A stretch of 64,000 nt of DNA from Sambucus nigra (taxonomy: Eukaryota; Streptophyta; Magnoliopsida; Dipsacales; Adoxaceae): positions 203,415,660-203,479,659 of the forward strand of contig OX422213.1 in NCBI GenBank assembly GCA_949130495.1. The letters are read 5' to 3'. Under the pieces are notes generated by a model. That model was not told the DNA's origin, did no database searches, and worked only from the letters and a program-made list of their open reading frames with translations. Position 1 is the first letter of the stretch, and each line of letters opens with the position of its first letter. Positions 1-9,600 of this stretch are shown in pieces. A program made the translations under genes and the position numbers.

Positions 1-3000
1 CGGGACACCCGCGGCTGCGGGGTCAGTTCCTACGAGTTACGTTGGTCCCGTGGGAGGTGTTGGTGCCACCCACGGGGATGTTCGGGGGCTGTTTCGAGTT
101 CTCACCCTCTAACGCCATGTTTTTAAGCCTAAGTGTTGAAATAAGCAAATTACCGTCCTAATTTCAAACCGGGACACCCGCGGCTGCAGGGTCAGTTCCT
201 ACGAGTTACGTTGGTCCCGTGGGAGGTGTTGGTGCCACCCACGGGGCCGTTCGGGGGCTGTTTCGAGTTCTCGCCCTCTAACGCCATGTTTTCAAGCCTA
301 AGTGTGGAAATAAGCAAATTACCATCGTACTCTCAAACCAGGAGACCCGCGGCTGCGGGGTCAGTTCCTACGAGATACGTTGGTCCCGTGGGAGGTGTTG
401 GTGCCACCCACGAGGCCGTTCGGGGGCTGTTTCGAGTTTTCGCCCTCTAACGCCATGTTTTCAAGCCTAAGTGTGGAAATAAGCAAATTACCGTCGTACT
501 CTCAAACCGGGACACCGGCGGCTGCGGGGTCAGTTCCTACGAGTTACGTTGGTCCCGTGGGAGGTGTTGGTGCCACCCACGGGGCCGTTCGGGGGCTGTT
601 TCGAGTTCTCACCCTCTAACGCCATGTTTTTAAGCCTAAGTGTGGAAATAAGCAAATTACCATCGTACTCTCAAACCGGGACACCCGCGGCTGCAGGGTC
701 AGTTCCTACGAGTTACATTGGTCCCGTGGGAGGTGTTGGAGCCACCCACGGGGCCGTTCGGGGTCTGTTTCGAGTTTCGCCCTCTAACGCCATGTTTTCA
801 AGCCTAAGTGTAGAAATAAGCAAATTACCGTCGTACTCTCAAACCGGGACACCCGCGGCTGCGGGGTCAGTTCCTACGAGTTACGTTGGTCCCGTGGGAG
901 GTGTTGGTGCCACCTACGTGGCCGTTCGGGGGCTGTTTCGAGTTCTCACCCTCTAACACCATGTTTTTAAGCCTAAGTGTGGAAATAAGCAAATTACTGC
1001 CGTACTCTCAAACCGGGAGACCGGCGGCTGCGGGGTCAGTTCCTACGAGTTACGTTGGTCCCGTGGGAGGTGTTGGCCGTTCGGGGGCTGTTTCGAGTTC
1101 TCACCCTCTAACGCCATGTTTTTAATCCTAAGTGTGGAAATAAGCAAATTACCGTCGTACTCTCAAATCGGGACACCCGCGGCTGCGGGGTCAGTTCCTA
1201 CGAGTTACGTTGGTCTCGTGGGAGGTGTTGGTGCCACCCACGGGGCCGTTCGGGGGCTGTTTCGAGTTCTCACCCTCTAACGCCATGTTTTTAAGCCTAA
1301 GTGTGGAAATAAGCAAATTACCGTCGTACTCTCAAACCGGGACACCCGCGGCTGCGGGGTCAGTTCCTACGAGTTACGTTGGTCCCGTGGGAGGTGTTGG
1401 TGCCACCCACGGGGTCGTTCGGGGGCTGTTTCGAGTTCTCACCCTCTAACGCCATGTTTTTAAGCCTAAGTGTGGAAATAAGCAAATTACCGTCGTACTC
1501 TCAAACCGGGACACCCGCGGCTGCGAGGTCAGTTCCTACGAGTTACGATGGTTCCGTGGGAGGTGTTGGTGCCACCCACGGGGCCGTTTGGGGGTGCTGT
1601 TTCGAGTTCTCACCATCTAACGCCATGTTTTTAAGCCTATGTGTGGAAATAAGCAAATTACCGTCGTACTCTCAAACCTGGACACCCGCGGCTGCGGGGT
1701 CAGTTCCTACGAGTTACGTTGGTCCCGTGGGAGGTGTTGGTGCCACCCACAGGGCCGTTCGGGGGCTGTTTCGAGTTCTCGCCCTCTAACGCCACGTTTT
1801 CAAGCCTAAGTGTAGAAATAAGCAAATTACCGTCGTAGTCTCAAACCGGGACACCCGCGGCTGCGGGGTCAGTTCCTACGAGTTACGTTGGTCCCGTGGG
1901 AGGTGTTGGTGCCACCCACGGGGCCGTTCGGGGGCTGTTTCGAGTTCTCACCCTCTAACGCCATGTTTTTAAGCCTAAGTGTGGAAATAAGCAAATTACC
2001 GTCGTACTCTCAAACCGGGACACCCGCGGCTGCGGGGTCAGTTCCTACGAGTTACGTTGGTCCCGTGGGAGGTGTTGGTGCCACCCACGGGGCCGTTCGG
2101 GGGCTGTTTCGAGTTCTCACCCTCTAACGCCATGTTTTTAAGCCTAAGTGTGGAAATTAGCAAATTATCGTCTTACTCTCAAACCGGGACACCCGCGGCT
2201 GCGGGGTCAGTTCCTACGAGTTATGTTGGTCCCGTTGGAGGTGTTGGTGCCACCCACGGGGACGTTTGGGGGCTGTTTCGAGTTTTCACCATCTAACGCC
2301 ATTTTTGCTTAAGTGTAGAAATACGCAAATTACCATCGTATTCTCAAACCGGGAGACCCGCGGCTGCGAGGTCAGTTCCTACGAGTTACGTTGGTCCCGC
2401 GGGAGGTGTTGGTGCCACCCACGGGGACGTTCGGGGTCTGTTTCGAGTTTTCACCCTCAAACGTCATGTTTTTAAGCCTAAGTCTAGAAATAAGCAAATT
2501 ATCGTCGTACTCTCAAACCGGGAGAGCCGCGACTGCGGGGTCGGTTCCTACGAGTTACGTTGGTCCCGTGGGAGGTGTTGGTGCCACCCACGGGGACGTT
2601 CGGGGGCTGTTTCGAGTTTTCACCCTCTAACGTCATGTTTTGCTTAAGTGTAGAAATACGCAAATTACCGTCGTATTCTCAAACCGGGAGACCCGCGGCT
2701 GCGAGGTCAGTTCCTACGAGTTACGTTGGTCCCGTGGGAGGTGTTGGTGCCACCCACGGGGCCGTTCGGGGGCTGCTTCGAGTTTTCACCCTCTAACGTC
2801 ATGTTTTTAAGCCTAAGTCTTGAAATATGCAAATTACCGTATTACTCTCAAACCGGGAGACCCGCAGTTGCGAGGTCAGTTCCTACGAGCTACGTTGGTC
2901 CCGTGGGAGGTGTTGGTGTCACCCACGGGGCCGTTTGGGGGCTGTTTCGAGTTTTCACCCTCTAACGCCATGTTTTGATTAAGTGTAGAAATACGCAAAT

Positions 3001-4860
3001 TACCGTCGTATTCTCAAACCGGGAGACCCGCGGCTGCGAGGTCAGTTCCTACGAGTTACGTTGGTCCCGTGGGAGGTGTTGGTGCCACCCACGGGGCCGT
3101 TCGGGGGCTGTTTTGAGTTTTCTCCCTCTAACGCCATGTTTTTAAGCCTAAGTGTGGAAATAAGCAAATTACCGTCGTACTCTCAAACCGGGACACCCGC
3201 GGCTGCGGGGTCAGTTCCTACGAGTTACGTTGGTCCCGTGGGAGGTGTTGGTGCCACCCACGGGGCCGTTCGGGGGCTGTTTCGAGTTCTTACACTCTAA
3301 CGCCATGTTTTTAAGCCTAAGTGTGGAAATAAGCAAATTACTGCCGTACTCTCAAACCGGGAGACCCGCGGCTGCGGGGTCAGTTCCTACGAGTTACGTT
3401 GGTCCCGTGGGAGGTGTTGGTGCCACCCACGGGGTCGTTCGGGGGCTGTTTCGAGTTCTCACCCTCTAACGCCATGTTTTGCTTAAGTGTAGAAATACTC
3501 AAATTACCGTCGTATTCTCAAACCGGGAGACCCGCGGCTGCGAGGTCAGTTCCTACGAGTTACGTTGGTCCCGTGGGCGGTGTTGGTGCCACCCACGGGG
3601 CCGTTCGGGGGCTGTTTCGAGTTTTCACCCTCTAACCTCATGTTTTTAAGCTTAAGTTTAGAAATATGCAAATTAACGTCATATTCTCAAACCGGGAGTC
3701 CCGCGGCTGCGGGGTCAGTTCCTACGAGTTACCTTGGTCCCGTGGGAGGTGTTGGTGCCTACCACGGAGCCGTTCGGGGGTTGTTTCGGATTCTCCCCCA
3801 CTAATGCCATGTTTTGCATAAGTCTAGAAATATGCAAATTCTCATCAAATTTTCACACCGGGAGTCCCGTGGCTGCGTGATCAGTTCCTACGAGTTACAT
3901 TGGTCCCGTGAGAAGTGTTGGTGCCTCCCACAGGGCCGTTTGGGGGCTGTTTTGGGTTTACATCCTATAACGCCATGTTTTTAACCCTAAGTCTAGAAAT
4001 ATGCAAATTCTCGTCGTATTCTCAAATCGGGAGTCCCGCGACTGCGTGGTCAGTTCGTACGAGTTACATTGGTCCCGTGGGAGGTGTTGGTGCCTCCCAC
4101 AGAGCCGTTCGGGGGTTGTTTTGGGTTTTCACCCTCTAACGCCATGTTTTTAAGCATAAGTCTGGAAATATGCAAATTATCGCCGTATTCTCAAGCCGGG
4201 AGTCTCGTGGCTGCGCGGTCTGTTCCTACGAGTTACATTGGTCCCGTGGGAGGTTTTGGTGCCTCCCACGGGGCCGTTCGGGGGCTGTTTTGGGTTTTCA
4301 CCCTCTAACGTCATGCTTTTAAGCCTAAGTCTAGAATTATGCAAATTATCATCGTATTCTTAAACCGGGAGATCCGCGGCTGCGGGATCAGTTCCTACGA
4401 GTTATATTGGTCCCGTGGGAGGTGTCGGTGCCTCCCATGGGGCGGTTCGGGGGGTTGTTTCCGGGTTTCGCCCTCTAATGCCACTTTTTAAGCTTAAGTG
4501 ATGATATTTTCAAATTATCGTCATATTCTCAAACCGGGAGTCCCGTGATTGCGCGGTCAGTGCCTACGAGTTACATTGGTCCCGTACGAGGTGTGGGTGT
4601 CTCTCACGGGACCGTTCGGGGGTTGTTTCGAGGTTTCGCCCTCTAATGCCATTTTTTAAGCCTAAGTCCTCATATTTTCAAATTATCGTCGTATTCTCGC
4701 ACCGGGAGTCCTATGATCATGTGATCAGTTCCTACAAGTTACATTGGTCCTGTGCGAGGTGTTGGTACCTCTCACGGGACCGTTCGGGTGCTGTTTCTAA
4801 TACCATGTTTTTAAATCTAAGTCTAGACATTTTCAATTTATCGTCGTATTCTCAAACCGA
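1..4860. repeat. ~169-bp GC-rich satellite array (right edge)
   Basis: About 28-29 head-to-tail monomers with a period of 169 bp (166 bp in a deletion variant) run from the window start. The marker GGTCCCGTGGGAGG recurs at this spacing throughout. Each monomer has a GC-rich half with two dyads (CCCGC..GCGGG and CCCGTGGG..CCCACGGG; positions 8-21 and 47-76 in the first copy) and an AT-richer half around AAATAAGCAAATTACC. Copies 1 to about 13 are nearly uniform, 2290-3830 mixes variants, and 3800-4860 is increasingly diverged, as at the edge of an array. The composition contrasts sharply with the AT-rich flank. A period near 170 bp is typical of plant centromeric or subtelomeric satellites; which one this is cannot be told here. 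The array continues off the left end. Confidence 0.97.
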
Positions 4861-4901
4861 GAGTCTAAAATATTTTCAACATATTATCCAACAATCAAAC
4901 C

Positions 4902-5099
4902 CATAATTATCCCGTACTCCTTCTAATTATCCCGTACTCCTTCTAACATACTATCCAACAACTAATAATTATCCAACAACCAAACCAAACAAAACCAATA
5001 TTTATCTCGTACTCCTTCTATCATACTATCCAACAACTAATAATTATCCAACAGCCAAACCAAACAAAACCAATATTTATCCCGTACTCCTTCTATCAT
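4902..5099. repeat. Short 75-bp tandem repeat beside the satellite
   Basis: A block containing CCCGTACTCCTTCTA and CCAACAACTAATAATTATCC repeats with a 75-bp period; the first motif starts at 4931, 5006 and 5081. A smaller 20-bp duplication (TTATCCCGTACTCCTTCTAA) begins the array near 4908. The composition is AT-rich and unrelated to the satellite that ends about 40 bp to the left. Confidence 0.85.
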
Positions 5100-5626
5100 C
5101 TAAAATTTAATAGATAATGCATATCAATTCTATAACTAATTTAGTTAAAGTAAAGAGTACCTGGTATGTAATGAAGAACTGGTATGCAATTCTTAGATCT
5201 GCAATATGGAAATAATGTGTAATGAAGAACTGGTATGTAAAATTAAAGAAAGTACCTCACAAAACTCCTGAAGAATTATTAGTTGCCTATAATATGTCTT
5301 AGATTTACACAAATACATACAAATTGAAAACTGAAAATGTTGGAATAAAGCATACTAGATATAAAAGTTTTTGACATGGGTAGGTATGGTGAAAAGTGAA
5401 AATGTTATGGAAACACACATACATATAAGTTGAATAAAGCATACTAGATTGAAATGTTTTTCATAGTTTCTCTCAATTATCGGCAATCAAAAGAGAGAAA
5501 ATTATTAGAACTGATCTATCTGAACTCATAATAGAAGCGAAAAGAAAGTTAAATTCACCATTAAGCACATTCTCATACAAGTTATCTAATACAATTACCT
5601 GAAGAATCTTGTAGATACACGCTTTT
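5100..5626. other. AT-rich intergenic sequence with small duplications
   Basis: No gene is seen. Two short spaced duplications are visible: TAATGAAGAACTGGTATG (about 5167 and 5221) and AATAAAGCATACTAGAT (about 5344 and 5434). Confidence 0.6.
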
Positions 5627-5641
5627 CACTACACCAAATCC
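5627..5641 (+). repeat. Left terminal inverted repeat
   Basis: CACTACACCAAATCC, a perfect 15-bp inverted match to 8485-8499. Preceded by TTT. Confidence 0.65.
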
Positions 5642-6682
5642 TACGATATTTGCTAATACCCTTTAACTTCATCTTCTTCCTAAAATCAATGAACAACATA
5701 TTCAAGATAACAGCAAATTTGAAAGTGAAAACAGTGAAAAACATATTCAATATAACAGGACATATTCAATTGGATAATGTTGAGTTCAGACAATTACCCG
5801 AATAATAGCTGTACCCATTGCTATAAGAGCAATGTCGTCGGATCCTTTATCCTACAAAAGAAAACATTATCCAATTGCATAAGCTTCAAAATAGAGAAAC
5901 GTAAAGGAGTACAAAATAGTCATTTAAATCATATAAAAAAATTACATTTGTAGCATAAAAACATGTTTGATCCAAAATACATTTTCTAGGGGCTTGAACA
6001 AGAACGGAATAACAATTACAGTCAATTAACCAAAAGGCTTCATAACAGATTTGACATATGACGGTATACACAGCAGAACACGTGTTTATTTTAATAAGAC
6101 AATCTGAATCTCACGTGGCAAAGTGACACTCGTAGCATAATAATATTAACCATAAAAAAATTGTTTTTTTTTTCCAACATTGGTTTGTTATTGAATTTAA
6201 TGAAACACAACAAGGACATAATACATAACACAACTAGTGTAATTATGAGGATGTATCTGCCCTCGGCTTCTCTATCCTCTGACCACCATAAAACCACTCT
6301 TATTATAAAATTCGTGTATATTACAAAAATTCGTGTATATATTATAAAATTCCACGTACAAATTATAATTTTTCCAATAAAAAATCATGTATACTTTACA
6401 AATTTTATCATATACGGGACTGAAAATCGAGTATACATTACAGTTGGCAAATGGTTTTTGTTAAGTGAAATTTCTACATAACTCCTTGTTGTCGTCGCAG
6501 GTATAGTAGAATGCATAAATACGTTATTGACAAAATGTAGTCAATGAACGGTCGTATACAAGTTCAGTTTATGAATGATAGCGTAGCTACATAAAAAATA
6601 TGAATCAAATTACAAATATATTGACCCGTAATGTAAGAATAACTGTAAATAAATTTGGTAAACGAAAAAGGTTTCCAGATCG

Positions 6683-7028
6683 TAACCTCTGGGGATTTCA
6701 CCCATCCTCTGAAAAAGAGACGGCGACCCTCTAGTACAACCCATAACCCGCCGGCGACTTCAACCCCATAGCTCCGACACAATTCTGAAACAGTTCAGGC
6801 CAACCCTTGCCTTATCAACTCATTCATACCCAACCTCCGGCCTGACGAACCTTTGCCCCAACCCGAACCTCCGTCTCCCAAATCCATATCCAAACCCAAT
6901 CCAGTCTACCCATTTACCAACCCGACTTCCATACCCCCAAAACCCAATCCAATCCGGTTCCACAAAACCGCAACCCATTCAGCACCCCAAGACAGAGTAA
7001 CTCTGGGGATTTCACCAATCCTCTGAAA
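6683..7028. repeat. Direct repeat bracketing a proline-rich stretch
   Basis: A ~31-bp sequence containing CTCTGGGGATTTCACC and ATCCTCTGAAA occurs at 6683-6714 and again at 6998-7028, 315 bp apart, with two small differences. It brackets a CCC/CCA-rich segment. It may mark an insertion or unequal duplication inside the candidate transposon. Confidence 0.7.
6772..7026 (+). pseudogene. Proline-rich open stretch without a start codon
   Basis: This frame stays open for about 84 codons after a TAG at 6769-6771 and closes with TGA at 7024. It has no ATG. The translation is rich in Pro, Asn and Ser (for example QPEPPSPKSISKPNPV). I do not recognise it. It may be part of a captured coding exon or simply low-complexity C-rich DNA; the opposite strand is also partly open. 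Its position between two direct repeats and within the candidate CACTA unit is the main reason to record it. Confidence 0.25.
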
Positions 7029-7362
7029 GTAATATGCATACAGTAACAACTAGGCAAAATTTGATTATAGATCATATTCATGTCTTAGTCAATATTAATC
7101 CGATATGTCAAAAAAGTTACAGTATATCGCTTAAAAATATTATAAAGTTATTAAAATAATTGGTCAAGTGACTTATTTTTATAAAAGGGCGTAAAATTTT
7201 ATATTATTGAATTTATACAGGAAATTACTGATTTCCTAATGTTTGAGCTCCATCAGGTACATCTGAATTGTGACCCCTACTTGTAGTTGAATACAAAGAA
7301 TGCAACTTTAAGCCATTCAAACACAGAAACCTTAGATCCATCCAATAGTAAAAAAAACAAAC

Positions 7363-7635
7363 CTTGATTCAAAAGTCTAGTGGATATGGGAAGCAGTTGC
7401 AAGAATGGTCCAAGCTTCTGATGCTCAACCAATAGCTCTGACAAATACTGACTACACAAAATATCAATACAAAAACACTAAAAACACCCATCGATCGTTG
7501 TAGGACTATTCATCCAGCAAGAAATGAATCAAGAAAAACAAAAAAAAAGTTGAAAAAGTAGTACCTGTCGACATCTGGGTTAGTTCTAATCTGGGGAGAC
7601 TCAGAAGCAGCTCTTGCAGGTGAGAAGTTGTGGTT
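7363..7635 (-). pseudogene. Two-exon fragment of a STAR/QKI-type KH-domain RNA-binding protein gene
   Basis: On the minus strand, exon A (about 7635-7565) encodes NFSPARAAS and PQIRTNPDVD. A 113-bp intron follows (7564-7452) with GT at 7564-7563 and AG (GTGTAG) at 7453-7452. Exon B (7451-7363) encodes [16 protein letters not shown] and [10 protein letters not shown] and ends at another G^GT donor. Joined in phase this reads [11 protein letters not shown], the conserved N-terminus and STAR dimerisation (QUA1) segment of plant KH proteins. The partial last codon G| fits the family's next residue, Glu. I see no following KH exon at lower coordinates, and the usual ATG (family start MSGLYN) is not preserved. 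It is therefore a 5' fragment, with 5'-UTR-like sequence up to about 7870. It lies inside the candidate CACTA element and looks captured. Confidence 0.75.
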
Positions 7636-7938
7636 AGTCCAAAATGCGACTGTACAAAACTCAAGACAGAGTGAGGGGTAGATCGGCACCTCCTTATTTC
7701 TGTCACACTCCATTTGTGCGTTTTCTGTCAGACTCGGAGCTGTCTCAAACCTTCTTGCTGTCTCCGTCATTGAAGCCTCCGGCCACCACCATCACAGCAA
7801 CCCGAACAACACTTGGTCCGGCTGAAACCCTAACTGAAATCGCCGGTGCCACTTGGTCGATTGAATGAAAGAGAGGGAGGGGAAGGAATTGAATGAAACG
7901 AAGGGTATAGCGGGAGTTATTTTTTTCAGATTTAACAT

Positions 7939-8476
7939 GGTCACGGCTCTGGCCGTGACCCACGAGTGAAACAAATTACTGAAATTAGTGAGCCCACCAT
8001 TTTGGGTATGGTCACGGCCCATAGCCGTGACCCATACCAATAAATGGTCACGGCCCCAAGCCGTGACCCCTAATTTGTGGTGCGCGACCCTTTTTCATTC
8101 ATCTTAGTGCTTGAATGAGGTATGGTCACGGTCCATAGCCGTGACCCACACCCAGAAATGGTCACGGTCCTAAGCCGTGACCCTCAATGTGTGTATTATT
8201 TTCTTCGTCATGTCGTGGGTCACGGACTTGGGCCATGACCCACCCGCGACCAAGCTTGGAGGGAATTTTGGCGCGAGTTTGGCGCCAAGATGGTCACGTC
8301 CTGGTCACGGCCCAAGGCCGCGACCACTGTGGTCACGGACTTGGTCCGTGACCACTTCCCGAGCATTAATAATTTAGTGTGGTAATACATATGGTCACGC
8401 CAAAAATTGAGTGGGTCACGGCCCAAGTCCGCGACCAGTTGGTCACGGACTTGGGCCGTGACCCATTGGGCGTGAC
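7939..8476. repeat. Array of GTCACGG palindromes (subterminal repeats)
   Basis: About ten imperfect palindromes of 22-23 bp with arms like GGTCACGGC and GCCGTGACC start near 7939, 8010, 8046, 8124, 8160, 8219, 8303, 8331, 8413 and 8441. Partial copies lie at 8292, 8392 and 8467. Loops are 3-5 nt (TCTG, CCATA, TTG). Spacer length varies, so this is not a simple tandem repeat. Direct and inverted motifs just inside a CACTA terminus usually serve as transposase binding sites; that role is inferred here. Confidence 0.9.
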
Positions 8477-8484
8477 CATTCGCA

Positions 8485-8499
8485 GGATTTGGTGTAGTG
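8485..8499 (-). repeat. Right terminal inverted repeat
   Basis: GGATTTGGTGTAGTG, exact reverse complement of 5627-5641. Followed by CCC, then by gypsy gag sequence. Confidence 0.65.
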
Positions 8500-8502
8500 C
8501 CC

Positions 8503-9600
8503 GTGGGAGCGGAGACCTCCCCCCCGCAGGTTGCATCGACTGCCTAAACATCATGGCCACCTCCACCGAATTGGGTCGTACCACTAACGAAATATTCCTT
8601 GCTACTTTTAAGAACGCCGAAAAAGTCCCCTCGCGCATCTCATTGATGAGGTGGACGATGTACTCAGGAAGTAACCCCTCAGCGCAAATATGCAATAACT
8701 TAGACTCTTTGGCTTCCTCTCTCACATCAAGGAATCTTTCCCTGAACCTTCGAACATAAGCCACCGCTTTTTCCCTAGGTCGTTGCTTCTCCCTACCCAG
8801 TTGGTTCAAAGTGAACTCATCCTCTGCCATAAAGAACTTCTGGACAAATAATACATGCATCTCCTCCCATGTGGAAACACTCTTAGGGGAGAAATGGTAA
8901 TACCAAGTATATGCTTTATTGGTTAAGGATTTGGAAAACTCCCTCAATCTAAGCTTCTTATTATTACAATGTGCTCCAAGTGTTTGATGAAGCATTTGAT
9001 GTGCTCTTTTAAATTCCCACCTTTTCTCGTGTATTTTTCAAAAATGGGGGGAATATAGTCTTTCGGATAGGGTTCGTCGTTGTACTCTTGAGGATACGGT
9101 GTTCGAAAATCATCATAAACCGAAGCTACCTCGTCAGCAGATTTCGAGGAAGCATGTATGAATTTCAGCATCTCCTTTTTCATCTCTCTTCTCATTTCCT
9201 CCATGGGCGATGCCACTGGGGCATCAAACAATGGAACCACGAGCTGAGTGTCCGTTGCAGTTGGGGCAGGCGCAACGGTTAGGGCTACCGATGATACTGA
9301 CGTTCCCCATGCTGGATTCATAATAGAGGGTATGCTCGTTGGGACTGTTCCCGTTACACCTTCACTTCATGGGGCCATTGGAGCTACCCCTGGCGTTACG
9401 AAGGCATTAGCCTCCAATCCTCCCAGCATATTTGAAGCTACTAGGGTTTGCAAAAACTCATAAAACTTGCTCATGAGGAGTGCAACTTGCGTGGGACCCA
9501 ACCCCGCACTCGTGGAAGCTTGTGTCGCCCCCTGAACGCCTGACGTCGTCAGAACCAGAGGTACCTCTACTCATGGAGCCCCATAGCTTAGGGACTCCAG
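8503..9600 (-). pseudogene. Ty3/gypsy gag relic, truncated by the CACTA end
   Basis: Minus-strand coding remnant. The N-terminal part (about 9600-9000) contains FRTPYPQEYNDEPYPKDY and IFEKYTRKGGNLKEHI. The central Retrotrans_gag domain (about 8990-8520) has LREFSKSLTNKAYTWYYHF, STWEEMHVLFVQKFF and YVRRFRERFLDVREEAKE. The two parts are in different frames, so a frameshift lies near 8990-9000, and a stop (TGA) interrupts the upstream frame near 9386. The domain ends abruptly after MQPAGGRSPLPRA, next to the transposon terminus at 8499; no PR, RT or IN follows. Gag forms the capsid of the retrotransposon particle. This copy is dead. Confidence 0.85.

Larger units (their letters stand above)
5627..8499. 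mobile_element. Candidate non-autonomous CACTA (En/Spm-like) transposon carrying host exons
   Basis: The unit begins CACTACACCAAATCC (5627-5641) and ends with its exact reverse complement (8485-8499), a 15/15 terminal inverted repeat with the CACTA signature. The right subterminal 540 bp is a dense array of GTCACGG palindromes, as expected for the TnpA-like binding regions of CACTA elements. No transposase is present, so it would need help in trans. The interior carries minus-strand exons of a STAR/KH gene and a proline-rich open stretch. Two problems remain. The left end lacks the palindromes, and the 3-bp flanks differ (TTT left, CCC right), so no target duplication is visible. The two ends may therefore come from a rearranged or hybrid element. 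The right end interrupts a gypsy gag relic. Confidence 0.55.

Noticed and set aside
211..4308. Chain of ~79-residue open frames starting MVPWEVLVPPTG in every satellite unit
   Set aside because: The period of 169 bp is not a multiple of three, so frames shift and stop in each unit. They are a by-product of the repeat sequence, not genes.
1..4860. CRISPR array or rDNA spacer repeats
   Set aside because: Monomers are contiguous with no unique spacers, and no rRNA-like or polymerase I promoter sequence is seen. The setting is a plant nuclear genome.
7939..8476. Series of hairpins read as terminators or operators
   Set aside because: No T-runs or gene ends accompany them; their position beside a CACTA-type terminus explains them better.
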